Origin: Sphingomonas sp. PP-CC-1A-547
Lineage (GTDB): Bacteria; Pseudomonadota; Alphaproteobacteria; Sphingomonadales; Sphingomonadaceae
Assembly: GCF_003610375.1 (NCBI RefSeq)
Contig: NZ_RAPZ01000010.1
Location: 780,161 to 844,160, forward strand
DNA: 64,000 nt
Reading direction: 5' to 3'
How positions within the stretch are numbered: position 1 is the first letter of the stretch; each line of letters opens with the position of its first letter. This document shows, piece after piece, positions 35,281 to 44,671 of this stretch. The notes beneath the pieces are model-generated. The model made no database searches, was not told the origin of the DNA, and saw only the letters and a program-made list of their open reading frames with translations. The translations under genes and the position numbers were made by a program.

Positions 35281-38200
35281 GTGACCACCACTACGCGCGC
35301 TTTCGGCTTTCGAGGACTGGCCCACCCATCGAGCGCACTCGCCTGCGCGACCAGCGTACTGGCGATGATGTGGTCGATCCCGGCAATGGCGCAGGATCAG
35401 GGCAATCTTCAGAACAGCACGACCACGCAGCCGTCCGCGCCGCAGCCAGCCGTACCGACGACCGCGAACACCACGACCGCGTCGGAAGCCGGACAGCCGC
35501 AGGACGCAGCGACCGCGCCAGACGTGTCGCAGGGTAACACGGTGCAAGGCAGCGCACCGCAGAGCGACGACATCATCGTCACCGGTCTGCGCGGATCGCT
35601 CCAGCGCAACCTCGACCTGAAGCGCACCTCGTCGGGCGTCGTCGACGTCATCTCGGCGGAAGACATCGGCAAGTTCCCGGACTCCAACGTCGCGGCGTCG
35701 CTGCAGCGCCTGCCGGGCGTGTCGATCCAGCGTTCCGGTTCGCGCGGCGAGCCGATCGGCATCACGGTTCGCGGTTTCGGCGGCGATTTCAACACCACGT
35801 TGTACGATGGCCGCCGCATCTCGACCGCAACCGGCAATCGCCAGATCGACTTCAGCACCGTCGGCGTGGATTTCATCGGCCAGTTGAGCGTCTTCAAGAC
35901 GCCCGACGTCACCGTCGCATCCAGCTCGATTGGCGCGACGGTCGATATCGCGTTCCCCAAGCCGTTCGACCATCCCGGTTTCCGCCTTGCCGCGACCGGA
36001 TCGGGGGCGATCCAGGACCGTTCGGGCAAGATCGTGCCGACTGCCGGCCTACTCATCAGCAGCACGAACAATGACGAGACGTTCGGCGTACTAGCCGACG
36101 CGATCTACACGCGGCGCGATACCGAGACCAATCGCGTCTACGTGTCGGGTTGGCCGGGCGGCAATTTCGCGCCGTGCCAGCTGACCGGTAACGCCGGGGC
36201 GGCAAACTGTGCGCCGACCAGCGATCCGAAGTCGGCAAACTACGCCAATCCCAACAACCGCCAGAACCTGCCCGGCTGGTTCCCGCAGCAATATGGCGCC
36301 GAGCAACAGCGCGTGAAGGACGAGCGCGTAGATGCACGCGTCGCATTCCAATATCATCCGACCGACGACCTGATGGTCACGCTGGACAACAACTTCTCGC
36401 GCCAGACGATCAACCAGGACAATTACGCGTTCGGCGTGTGGTTCAGCCAGGGCGATCTGCGCAACGTCACGGTCGACAAGAACGGCACCGCGGTCGACTT
36501 CACGCAGGCCGGCAGCCCAACCGATTTCACGGCTGCGGAAAACAAGCAGATCCTTCAGACCAACCAGACCGGCCTGAACGTCAAGTATGACGTGACGGAA
36601 AATCTGACGCTGGAAGCAGACGGCTCGTATGCGAAAAGCTGGCTGAACCCCGGCAACGTGATCGGCAGCAAGAACGGCGACATCGGGTACGGCAACGCGC
36701 TGGGCAACGTCCTGCGCTTCAAGGTCGACGGCAAGAGCAGCGACGCCTTCCCGACGATCAGCAACTTCGGTCCTGCGGGCGATGGCGCACGCTGGGCCGA
36801 TCAATCGGTGATCGGTACGCACGTCACGGTCAACCAGACGCAGCACAATACCGATGAACTCGCCCAGTTCCGCGGCAACGCCACCTGGAAGCAGGACAAT
36901 TTGACGCTCAAGGCCGGTGGCCAATATTATCAGGACACGTTCAACTTCCGCAACCAGAGCACGTTCACCAACAACTTCTGGCAGGCCTATGCCGGTTATG
37001 GCGGACCATCGGGGCGGACGACGGGCGTTTCGCCGGTCCCCGCAAATATCTACCAAGGCTCGGTCAGCCTCGACAACTTCATCCCTGGCTTCAACGGCAG
37101 CCTGCCGCCGTCGGTGTTCGTGTTCAGCCCGACCGCGTACCAGAACTACCTGACGGGCCTGGGCAATCCGTACGCGAAGAACATCCCGGGCTTCAATTAT
37201 CCGAGCCCGACGAGCGGCGACGGCCTGCTCGGTTTCCGCGGTGCGTTCGACGAGGCGGTCGATCCGGGCAGCGTCCTGAACGTGCGCGAGCGGACCTGGT
37301 CGCTCTACTTCAGCGCGAACTTCAAGGCGGACGTCGGCGGCATGCCGTTCACGATGAACGCAGGCGTCCGCAACGAAACGACGAACCTGCGCGCGACTGG
37401 GCAAGGTCGCCTGCCGACCTCGATCACGACGAGCACCGCCGATCCGTCGTTGCTCGGCATCCCGACCTACACCGCGATCGTGCCGAACACGACCAACAGC
37501 TCGTATTCCTACCTGTTGCCCAGCCTTGATGCGAAGCTGGAAATCACCAACACGCTGCTGGTGCGCTTCGACGCGTCACGTACGCTGACCCGTCCGAGCC
37601 TCAGCGTGCTCAACCCGGTGCTGAACGTCGGCAACGGCCAGCGCGTCGGCGCCCTGACGGCCAGCGGCGGCAACCCGAATTTGAAGCCGTATCTGGCGGA
37701 CAATTTCGACATCGCCGCCGAATGGTATTATCAGCGCAACTCGTATTTGTCGGTCGACTTCTTCCTGAAGAACGTCAGCAACTTCATCATCGGCGGCGTG
37801 ACGCGGCAGTCGATCAACGGGCTGATCGATCCGACGACGGGCATCCTGGCGAGCTTCGCCGTATCGCAGCAGGTCAACGGACCCAACGCGACCGTCCGCG
37901 GTGTCGAACTGGCGTGGCAGCAGGTGTTCGGCAACTCGGGCTTCGGGTTCCAGGCCAACGCAACCTTCGTCAACACCAACCGGCCCTACGACGACAAGAA
38001 CATCTCGCAGACCGGCTTCGCGGTCACCGGGTTGGCAAATTCGGCGAACTTCGTCGGCTTCTATGACAAGGGTGGGTTCCAGTTCCGCACCGCGCTCAAC
38101 TGGCGCGACAAGTATCTGCTTCAGTTCGGCCAGAACCAGAACACCGGCGCCTTCGGGTCGGAGCCGACCTTCGTCGACCAGAGCTTCCAGGTCGATCTGT

Positions 38201-38358
38201 CGACGAGCTACGACGTCAACAAGCAGTTCAGCGTCTTTGCCGAAGCGTTGAACGTCAACAACAACCAGCAGAGCACGCACGGGCGCTTCGACAATCAGTT
38301 GCTCGACGTGTTCGATTACGGCCGCCGCTACACCGCAGGCGTCCGCTTCCACTTCTGA
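35281..38358 (+). CDS. TonB-dependent outer-membrane receptor
   Basis: 1025 residues from GTG 35281 (AGGGG about 10 bases upstream); in-frame starts at 35251 and 35263 are possible. The signal peptide ends near IPAMAQ. After a Gln/Thr-rich linker come the TonB box region (DDIIVTGLRGS), the plug domain (VVDVISAEDIGKFPDSNVA, LQRLPGVSIQR) and a 22-strand barrel ending in GRRYTAGVRFHF with terminal Phe. This is the long FhuA/sucrose-type receptor group used by sphingomonads for oligosaccharides. Located between SapC and the halogenase-like gene, it is the likely importer for products of the glycosidases downstream. It is followed by a strong terminator-like hairpin. Confidence 0.95.
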   Translation: MTTTTRAFGFRGLAHPSSALACATSVLAMMWSIPAMAQDQGNLQNSTTTQPSAPQPAVPTTANTTTASEAGQPQDAATAPDVSQGNTVQGSAPQSDDIIVTGLRGSLQRNLDLKRTSSGVVDVISAEDIGKFPDSNVAASLQRLPGVSIQRSGSRGEPIGITVRGFGGDFNTTLYDGRRISTATGNRQIDFSTVGVDFIGQLSVFKTPDVTVASSSIGATVDIAFPKPFDHPGFRLAATGSGAIQDRSGKIVPTAGLLISSTNNDETFGVLADAIYTRRDTETNRVYVSGWPGGNFAPCQLTGNAGAANCAPTSDPKSANYANPNNRQNLPGWFPQQYGAEQQRVKDERVDARVAFQYHPTDDLMVTLDNNFSRQTINQDNYAFGVWFSQGDLRNVTVDKNGTAVDFTQAGSPTDFTAAENKQILQTNQTGLNVKYDVTENLTLEADGSYAKSWLNPGNVIGSKNGDIGYGNALGNVLRFKVDGKSSDAFPTISNFGPAGDGARWADQSVIGTHVTVNQTQHNTDELAQFRGNATWKQDNLTLKAGGQYYQDTFNFRNQSTFTNNFWQAYAGYGGPSGRTTGVSPVPANIYQGSVSLDNFIPGFNGSLPPSVFVFSPTAYQNYLTGLGNPYAKNIPGFNYPSPTSGDGLLGFRGAFDEAVDPGSVLNVRERTWSLYFSANFKADVGGMPFTMNAGVRNETTNLRATGQGRLPTSITTSTADPSLLGIPTYTAIVPNTTNSSYSYLLPSLDAKLEITNTLLVRFDASRTLTRPSLSVLNPVLNVGNGQRVGALTASGGNPNLKPYLADNFDIAAEWYYQRNSYLSVDFFLKNVSNFIIGGVTRQSINGLIDPTTGILASFAVSQQVNGPNATVRGVELAWQQVFGNSGFGFQANATFVNTNRPYDDKNISQTGFAVTGLANSANFVGFYDKGGFQFRTALNWRDKYLLQFGQNQNTGAFGSEPTFVDQSFQVDLSTSYDVNKQFSVFAEALNVNNNQQSTHGRFDNQLLDVFDYGRRYTAGVRFHF

Positions 38359-38371
38359 TCCCCCTCCCACT

Positions 38372-38406
38372 GGCGGAGCACGACCTGTTCGTGCTCCGCC
38401 TTTTTT
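38372..38406 (+). terminator. Strong intrinsic terminator after the TonB receptor
   Basis: Twelve-base perfect stem GGCGGAGCACGA / TCGTGCTCCGCC (38372-38383, 38389-38400), five-base loop, then TTTTTT (38401-38406). It starts 13 bases after the receptor stop and ends only 15 bases before the next gene, which leaves no room for a promoter there. Confidence 0.9.
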
Positions 38407-38421
38407 CGATTACGCTGCACC

Positions 38422-39963
38422 ATGCACGAAATTCAGAACATCGTTATCGTCGGCGGCGGCACCGCAGGGTGGCTGACCGCGGGCGTGATCGCGGCCAAGC
38501 ACCAGGCCCGGCGCCAGCACGGCTTCACCGTCACTTTGGTCGAATCGCCCAACGTGCCGACGATCGGCGTCGGCGAAGGGACGTGGCCGACGCTGCGTTC
38601 GACGCTCAAGAAGATGGGCGTGTCGGAGACCGAGTTGTTCCGGCAATGCGACGCGTCGTTCAAGCAGGGCGCGCGGTTCAATCGCTGGACCACCGGTGCA
38701 CCGGACGACGGCTATTACCACCCGCTGATGCTGCCGCAGCACTTCGGGCAGGTGAACCTCGCACCGCACTGGCTGGCGGACGAGGGCAGCGCGACGTTCT
38801 GCGACACGGTCACGCCGCAGGGCCGGATCTGCGACGAAGGGCTCGGCCCCAAGACGATCGCGACGCCCGAATATGACGGCCATGCGAACTACGCCTATCA
38901 CCTCGACGCGGGCAAATTCTCGCACTTTCTCCAGCGGAATTGCTGCGACACGCTCGGCGTCCGCCATGTGAAGGCCGACGTCACCGAGGTGCATCTCGAC
39001 GATAGCGGCGACATCGCCACCCTTGATACCGAACAGGGCGTTTCGATCGCGGGCGACCTGTTCATCGACTGCACCGGCTTTGCCGCGCTGCTGATCGGCG
39101 GCGCGATGAAGGTACCGTTCCGCAGCTGCACGGACGTCCTGTTCTGCGACACCGCGCTGGCGATGCAGGTGCCCTATGACCAGCCCGACGCGCCGATCGC
39201 GAGCCACACGATCTCGACCGCGCAATCGGCCGGCTGGATCTGGGACATCGGCCTGCCGACGCGGCGCGGGGTCGGCCATGTCTTTTCGAGCAGTCACATC
39301 AGCGCGGACGCCGCCGAGCAGGAATTGCGCGACTATATCGGGCCCGCGGCGCGCGACCTGACCGCGCGCCGGCTGGCGATCCGTGCCGGCCACCGAGAAC
39401 AGTTCTGGGTGCGCAACTGCGTCGCGGTCGGGCTCGCCGCGGGGTTTCTCGAACCGCTGGAGGCCTCCGCGATCGTCCTGATCGAGCTGTCCGCGAAGAT
39501 GATCGCCGAGCAGATGCCCGCGTGTCGCGAAGTGATGGACGTGGTCGCGCACCGCTTCAACGACACGGCCCATTATCGCTGGGGGCGGATCATCGACTTC
39601 CTCAAGCTGCATTATGCGCTGACGAAGCGGACCGACACCGCGTTCTGGCGCGACAATGTCCGCCCGGAGTCGATCCCTGACCGGCTCGCGGGCCTGATGG
39701 AACTCTGGCGGTTCCAGTCGCCCTGGGTCCATGACGAATTCGACCGCGCCGAGGAAGTCTTCCCGTCGGCCAGCTATCAATATGTGCTGTACGGCATGGG
39801 CGCGCGGACCGCGGTGATGCCGGGGTCGATCGACGACGATGTCGCGTTGGCTCGGCGCGCGCGGCACGACAACCAGGTGCAGACACAGCGGCTGGTGAGC
39901 AGCCTGCCCGGCCACCGCGAGCTTATCGACCGTATCAAGCGCCACGGCCTCCAGCCGATCTAG
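38422..39963 (+). CDS. Flavin-dependent tryptophan-halogenase-like protein
   Basis: 513 residues. FAD-binding IVGGGTAGWLTA at the N-terminus, VGEGTWPTL, the catalytic-lysine region SFKQGARFNRW with Lys81 in the place of PrnA Lys79, and EPLEAS with Glu347 in the place of PrnA Glu346. The family motif GWxWxIP appears as GWIWDIG (271-277), so the proline is glycine. Such homologues sit beside TonB receptors in many sphingomonads; whether they chlorinate tryptophan, a sugar-linked group or nothing is unknown. No Shine-Dalgarno sequence is visible: the gene begins right after the terminator. The esterase gene follows 18 bases later. Confidence 0.88.
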   Translation: MHEIQNIVIVGGGTAGWLTAGVIAAKHQARRQHGFTVTLVESPNVPTIGVGEGTWPTLRSTLKKMGVSETELFRQCDASFKQGARFNRWTTGAPDDGYYHPLMLPQHFGQVNLAPHWLADEGSATFCDTVTPQGRICDEGLGPKTIATPEYDGHANYAYHLDAGKFSHFLQRNCCDTLGVRHVKADVTEVHLDDSGDIATLDTEQGVSIAGDLFIDCTGFAALLIGGAMKVPFRSCTDVLFCDTALAMQVPYDQPDAPIASHTISTAQSAGWIWDIGLPTRRGVGHVFSSSHISADAAEQELRDYIGPAARDLTARRLAIRAGHREQFWVRNCVAVGLAAGFLEPLEASAIVLIELSAKMIAEQMPACREVMDVVAHRFNDTAHYRWGRIIDFLKLHYALTKRTDTAFWRDNVRPESIPDRLAGLMELWRFQSPWVHDEFDRAEEVFPSASYQYVLYGMGARTAVMPGSIDDDVALARRARHDNQVQTQRLVSSLPGHRELIDRIKRHGLQPI

Positions 39964-39981
39964 CCGTCAGAGGAATACAAC

Positions 39982-41934
39982 ATGCGGACCGTCACAGCGT
40001 GCCTGGCCATCGGCGCGATCCTAACCATCGGCGCGACCGCCGCGTCGGCGGCCCCGCGCCTCGACGGCGTGATGGGCGATCACGCGGTGATCCAGCGCGG
40101 GCAGCCGATCGTCCTGACCGGACAGGCCGCAGCCGGCGAAACCGTGATGATCACGCTGGCGGGGCGCAGCGTCACTGCCAAGGCCGCGCGCGACGGCAGC
40201 TTTTCGGCGAGCCTGCCCGCGCTCCCCGCCGGCGGTCCGTACGACCTGACGATCGCGGCGCCGAGCGGTGCGGCCGTCCTGCGCGATATCCTGGTCGGCG
40301 ACGTGTTCCTGTGTTCGGGCCAGAGCAACATGGAACTCCGCGTCGAGCAGGGACAAGGCCTGTTTCCTGATGCGCATCCGGAGGTCGACGACAAGCTCCG
40401 CCTGCTGACGATCGCCAAGGTCTCTGCGGCGGTGCCGGTCGCGCGGTTTGCCGAGCAGCCCCGCTGGGCAGTGTCCGGCCCGACCACTGCGCCCGCATTC
40501 TCGGCCGCGTGTTTCTACATGGTCCAGGCGCTGCGCCGTACGTCGGGCGTACCGATCGGTGCGGTGCATTCGAGCTGGGGCGGGTCGCGGATCAGCGCGT
40601 GGATGAGCGACACCGCGCTGCGTCAGGCCGGGCTCGGCGCCCCCGCCGACCTGCTCGCGCTCTATGCCCGCGATCCCGCCGCCGCCAACCGGCAGGCATC
40701 GACGATCTGGGAAAGCTGGTGGCGCGACGGTTCGGGCGACGCCGCCGGCCGCGAACCGTGGCAATCGGAGGCCGCGCTCGACTGGCATCCAGTGCCCGCG
40801 ATGACCAATTTCGAGACCTGGGGCGTCCCCGCACTCGCCGATTACAACGGCATGATCTGGTATCAGCACGAGGTCCAGCTCACCGCCGAACAGGCACGCG
40901 GCCCGGCGACGTTGGTGCTGGGCATGATCGACGATGCGGACCGTACCTGGGTCAACGGCGTAGGCGTCGGTGGCAGCAGCCTCGCGTCGCAATCGCGCGT
41001 CTACGCGCTGCCCGCCGGCAGCCTGAAGGCCGGGCGCAACGTCATCACGGTCAACGACGACGACGTCTATGCCTATGGCGGGATGACTGGCCACGCGGAT
41101 TCGATGCGGCTGTCGTTCGCCGACGGGACCAGCGTGCCGCTCGGTACCGGCTGGCGCTATGCGATCGCCAAGCGGCTCGCTGGCGCCGCACCGCGCGTGC
41201 CGTGGGACGACATCAACGGTGCTGGCACGCTCTACAATGCGATGATCGCGCCGCTGGGTGCTACGAAGTTCGCCGGCATGGCCTGGTACCAGGGCGAGTC
41301 CGACACCGGCATCCCCGGGTACGACCGCCGGATGACCGCGCTGATCGCCGACTGGCGCCACCGCTTCGGCACGCCCGAAACCGGGTTCGGCATCGTCCAG
41401 CTCGCCAATTACGGCAGCCCTGCGATCGCGCCGAGCGAGAGCGGTTGGGGCGACGTCCGCGATGCGCAGCGACGCGTGGCGGCGGCGGACCCGCATGCCG
41501 GTATCGCCGTCGCGCTCGACCTCGGCGATGCGCTCGACATTCATCCCGGTGAGAAGCGCGAGGTCGGGCAAAGGCTCGCGCGTGTGATGCGTGCTGCGGT
41601 GTACGGCGAGAAAATCGCGCCGTCCGGCCCTGCGGTCGCCGATGCGCGGCATAGTGCGGATGGCGGCGTCACGGTGCGGTTCAGCGGTGTGACGGGTGCG
41701 CTGCATGCCCGCAGTGCCGCGCAGGCGATCGGCTTCGAACTGTGCGGCGCCGCGGTCGGTACCTGCCGCTACGCTCCGGGCAAGGTCGCGGGGTCCGAGG
41801 TCATGCTGCCTGGCGATGGCCAACCCGTCACACGTGTCCGCTACGCGTGGGCCGACGCCCCGGCGACCAACCTTGCCGACGACGCACCGCTGCCCGTCGG
41901 CACGTTCGAAGTGCCGATCCTGCCGGCGCGATAA
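39982..41934 (+). CDS. Secreted sialate O-acetylesterase-like carbohydrate esterase (SASA domain)
   Basis: 650 residues. The signal peptide (about 1-23) ends in ASA, then a beta-sandwich (MGDHAVIQRGQPIVLTG), then the SASA/SGNH esterase domain: nucleophile Ser115 in CSGQSNMEL, GAVHSSWGGSRI, WYQGESDTG, and a C-terminal ALDLGDALDIHP with the catalytic Asp/His. A jelly-roll insert (LVLGMIDDADRTWVNG) resembles the GH2-type sugar-binding domain. Relatives deacetylate plant polysaccharides more often than sialic acid. Given its neighbours, acetyl removal from hemicellulose is the likely job. It follows the halogenase-like gene closely and precedes GH3 by 64 bases. Confidence 0.88.
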   Translation: MRTVTACLAIGAILTIGATAASAAPRLDGVMGDHAVIQRGQPIVLTGQAAAGETVMITLAGRSVTAKAARDGSFSASLPALPAGGPYDLTIAAPSGAAVLRDILVGDVFLCSGQSNMELRVEQGQGLFPDAHPEVDDKLRLLTIAKVSAAVPVARFAEQPRWAVSGPTTAPAFSAACFYMVQALRRTSGVPIGAVHSSWGGSRISAWMSDTALRQAGLGAPADLLALYARDPAAANRQASTIWESWWRDGSGDAAGREPWQSEAALDWHPVPAMTNFETWGVPALADYNGMIWYQHEVQLTAEQARGPATLVLGMIDDADRTWVNGVGVGGSSLASQSRVYALPAGSLKAGRNVITVNDDDVYAYGGMTGHADSMRLSFADGTSVPLGTGWRYAIAKRLAGAAPRVPWDDINGAGTLYNAMIAPLGATKFAGMAWYQGESDTGIPGYDRRMTALIADWRHRFGTPETGFGIVQLANYGSPAIAPSESGWGDVRDAQRRVAAADPHAGIAVALDLGDALDIHPGEKREVGQRLARVMRAAVYGEKIAPSGPAVADARHSADGGVTVRFSGVTGALHARSAAQAIGFELCGAAVGTCRYAPGKVAGSEVMLPGDGQPVTRVRYAWADAPATNLADDAPLPVGTFEVPILPAR

Positions 41935-41998
41935 GCCCCGAACGGGTGCGAAGAACAAGAACGGCCGCCAACGCGCGCCGCAACGGGAGAGACTGACG

Positions 41999-44671
41999 AT
42001 GCGCATGACCAAGAGGGCGAAAGCCCTGGCGACCGCCGGGCTCGCGCTCGCATTCTCCCCGGCAATCTCGCGCGAGCCCGCCGCCGCGCCGAGCCAGCGG
42101 ACCGCGACCGATCCCGCCGAGCAGATGGCGCGGACGATGGTGTCGCGGATGACGCTCGACGAGAAATTGCCGCAGTTGCTCAACGTCGCGCCCGCGATCC
42201 CGCGGCTCGGCGTGCCCGCGTACAACTGGTGGACCGAGTCGCTGCACGGCGCGCTGGGACCGCTCGCGACCACCAATTTCCCCGAGCCAATCGGCCTCGC
42301 CGCAAGCTTCGACGCGCCGATCGTCCACGACGTCGCGGGCGCGATCAGCGAGGAGGTGCGCGGGCTGCACACGCTCGGCCGCGAGACCGGCAGGAACGGG
42401 CATATCGGCACCGGGCTCGACACCTGGTCGCCCAACATCAACATCTTCCGCGATCCGCGCTGGGGTCGCGGGCAGGAGACGTACGGCGAGGATCCGTTCC
42501 TGACCGCGACGATGGGCGTCGCGTTCGTGACCGGGATGCAGGGCCCCAACCCCGATCGCCCGCAGGTGATCGCCACGCCCAAGCATTTCGCGGTGCACAG
42601 CGGGCCCGAGGGCACGCGTCACCAGGCCAACGTCTACATCTCCGCACACGATCTGGAGGACACCTACCTCCCCGCCTTCCGTGCGGCTCTCGTCGACGGG
42701 CATGCAGGCTCGGTGATGTGCGCGTACAACCGCATCGACGGCCAGCCGGCCTGCGCCAGCGACCTGTTGCTCAAGGAGCATTTGCGCGGCGCGTGGGGCT
42801 TCAAGGGCTATGTCGTGTCCGATTGCGACGCGGTGAAGGACATCGCCGACAACCATAAATACGCACCCGACAGCGCCGCCGCGGTCGCCGCCGCAATGCG
42901 CGCCGGCGTCGACAACGAATGCAACGGCGAGACGCTGGGCGATACCGCGGGCCTGGAGACCCGGTACCGCGAGGCGCTCGGTCGCGACCTGATCACCGAG
43001 GCGGACGTCGACCAGAGCCTCGTCCGCCTGTTCACCGCGCGGTACCGCAACGGCGACCTGCCCGGACTCGCCGGCGCCCCCAAGGCGTTGCCGACCAGCG
43101 TCGTCGGTGCCCCCGAGCATCGGCGACTGGCGCTGGCCGCGGCTGAGCGATCGATGGTGCTGCTCAAGAACGACGGCATTCTGCCGCTCAAACCCGGCGT
43201 GAAGCTCGCCGTGATCGGCCCGCTCGGCGATGCGACGCGCGTGTTGCGTGGGAATTACTCGTCGCCGCTGTCGGGCCAGCCGGTATCGGTGCTGGAGGGG
43301 CTGAAAACCGCGCTCGGTGCGAGCCAGGTCACGCTCGTGCCGTTCGGCGAGTCCGTCACGGACGGCGACCGCGTGCCAACGTCCGCGCTGCTCACGCCCG
43401 ACGGCAAGCCCGGCCTGCTCGCGCGCTACTATAATCCGACCACGCCGATGCCCGCGCAATATGCCCGCGGCACGCGCGAGAAGCTCGTCGCCGCCGCCAG
43501 GTATCAGGCGCAGCCGGTGGTCACGCGGATCGAGCCCGACGTCGGCAATCGCAACCTCGATCTCGCACGCGTCACCGACGTCCATCGCACCGAATGGACC
43601 GGCTTCCTGGTGCCCCCCGAAAGCGGCACCTACCGCGTCGGCCTGTCGGGGTCGGGCGGCACGCTGACGCTCGACGGCAAGATGATCTCCGACCGACGCA
43701 AGACGCGCTGGAACGACCTGCCGGGCATGACGACGCTGAAACTCGAAGGCGGCAGGCGCTATGCGATCCGCGCGGAGGGCAGCGGCATCGACCTGGTGTG
43801 GAAGCGCGTGTCGGATGCGCCGTCCGCCGAGCTTCGTCGCGCCGCTGCCGCGGCTGACGTGCTGGTAGCGGTGGTAGGCCTCACCTCCGACCTCGAAGCC
43901 GAGGAGACCGGCGTGACGGTGCCGGGCTTCTCGGGCGGCGACAAGACGACGCTCGACCTCCCCGCTGACCAGATCGCGATGCTCGAACAGGCCAAGGCCA
44001 CCGGCAAGCCGATCGTGCTCGTCACGATGAACGGCAGCCCGATCAACCTCGCCTGGGCGAAGGACAACGCCGCCGCCGTGCTGGAGGCCTGGTATCCGGG
44101 CGAGACCGGGGGCACGGCTGCGGCGAACATCCTGACCGGCCGCACCAACCCGTCGGGCCGCCTGCCGCTCACCTTCTATCGTAGCGTCGGCGACCTGCCG
44201 CCGTTCGGCGATTACGCGATGAAGGGCCGCACCTATCGCTATTTCGCGGGCACGCCGGTCTATCCGTTCGGCCACGGACTCAGCTACACGAAGTTCGGCT
44301 ATGCACCGCTGACCGTCACGCCGGCACGCGGCGGCGCCGAGAACGGCCTGCGCGTCACCACGAGACTGACCAACCAGGGCGATCGACCCGGCGAGGAGGT
44401 CGCGCAACTCTATCTCGATTTCCCCGACCGACCCGGCACCCCGCGGATCGCACTGCGCGGGTTCCAGCGTATCGCACTCCGCCCCGGCGAAGCGCGCAGT
44501 TTGACGTTCGACCTGTCGCCGCGCGATCTGAGCTCGGTCGCGCTGGACGGCGCGCGCTCGGTGGCCGCCGGCACCTACCGCGTGACGGTGGGCGCAGGAC
44601 AGCCCGGTACGGGGGTCGCCGGGCAGACCGCGAGCTTCACCGCGCGCCAGTCGGCGGAGCTGCCGAAGTGA
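41999..44671 (+). CDS. Secreted glycoside hydrolase family 3 with PA14 insert (beta-xylosidase/glucosidase)
   Basis: 890 residues. Signal sequence MRMTKRAKALATAGLALAFS; GGGAGA ribosome site before ATG 41999. Domain 1 has YNWWTESLHG, RDPRWGRGQETYGEDP, PKHFAVHSGPEGTRH and the nucleophile Asp275 in VVSDCDAV. Domain 2 (LLKNDGILPL) is split by a PA14 module (LLARYYNPTTPMP to LVWKRVS), and a fibronectin-III-like C-terminus closes the protein. This layout fits GH3 xylan 1,4-beta-xylosidases and related beta-glucosidases that act on oligosaccharides in the periplasm. The stop overlaps the GTG of GH27 (GTGA). Confidence 0.92.
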   Translation: MRMTKRAKALATAGLALAFSPAISREPAAAPSQRTATDPAEQMARTMVSRMTLDEKLPQLLNVAPAIPRLGVPAYNWWTESLHGALGPLATTNFPEPIGLAASFDAPIVHDVAGAISEEVRGLHTLGRETGRNGHIGTGLDTWSPNINIFRDPRWGRGQETYGEDPFLTATMGVAFVTGMQGPNPDRPQVIATPKHFAVHSGPEGTRHQANVYISAHDLEDTYLPAFRAALVDGHAGSVMCAYNRIDGQPACASDLLLKEHLRGAWGFKGYVVSDCDAVKDIADNHKYAPDSAAAVAAAMRAGVDNECNGETLGDTAGLETRYREALGRDLITEADVDQSLVRLFTARYRNGDLPGLAGAPKALPTSVVGAPEHRRLALAAAERSMVLLKNDGILPLKPGVKLAVIGPLGDATRVLRGNYSSPLSGQPVSVLEGLKTALGASQVTLVPFGESVTDGDRVPTSALLTPDGKPGLLARYYNPTTPMPAQYARGTREKLVAAARYQAQPVVTRIEPDVGNRNLDLARVTDVHRTEWTGFLVPPESGTYRVGLSGSGGTLTLDGKMISDRRKTRWNDLPGMTTLKLEGGRRYAIRAEGSGIDLVWKRVSDAPSAELRRAAAAADVLVAVVGLTSDLEAEETGVTVPGFSGGDKTTLDLPADQIAMLEQAKATGKPIVLVTMNGSPINLAWAKDNAAAVLEAWYPGETGGTAAANILTGRTNPSGRLPLTFYRSVGDLPPFGDYAMKGRTYRYFAGTPVYPFGHGLSYTKFGYAPLTVTPARGGAENGLRVTTRLTNQGDRPGEEVAQLYLDFPDRPGTPRIALRGFQRIALRPGEARSLTFDLSPRDLSSVALDGARSVAAGTYRVTVGAGQPGTGVAGQTASFTARQSAELPK

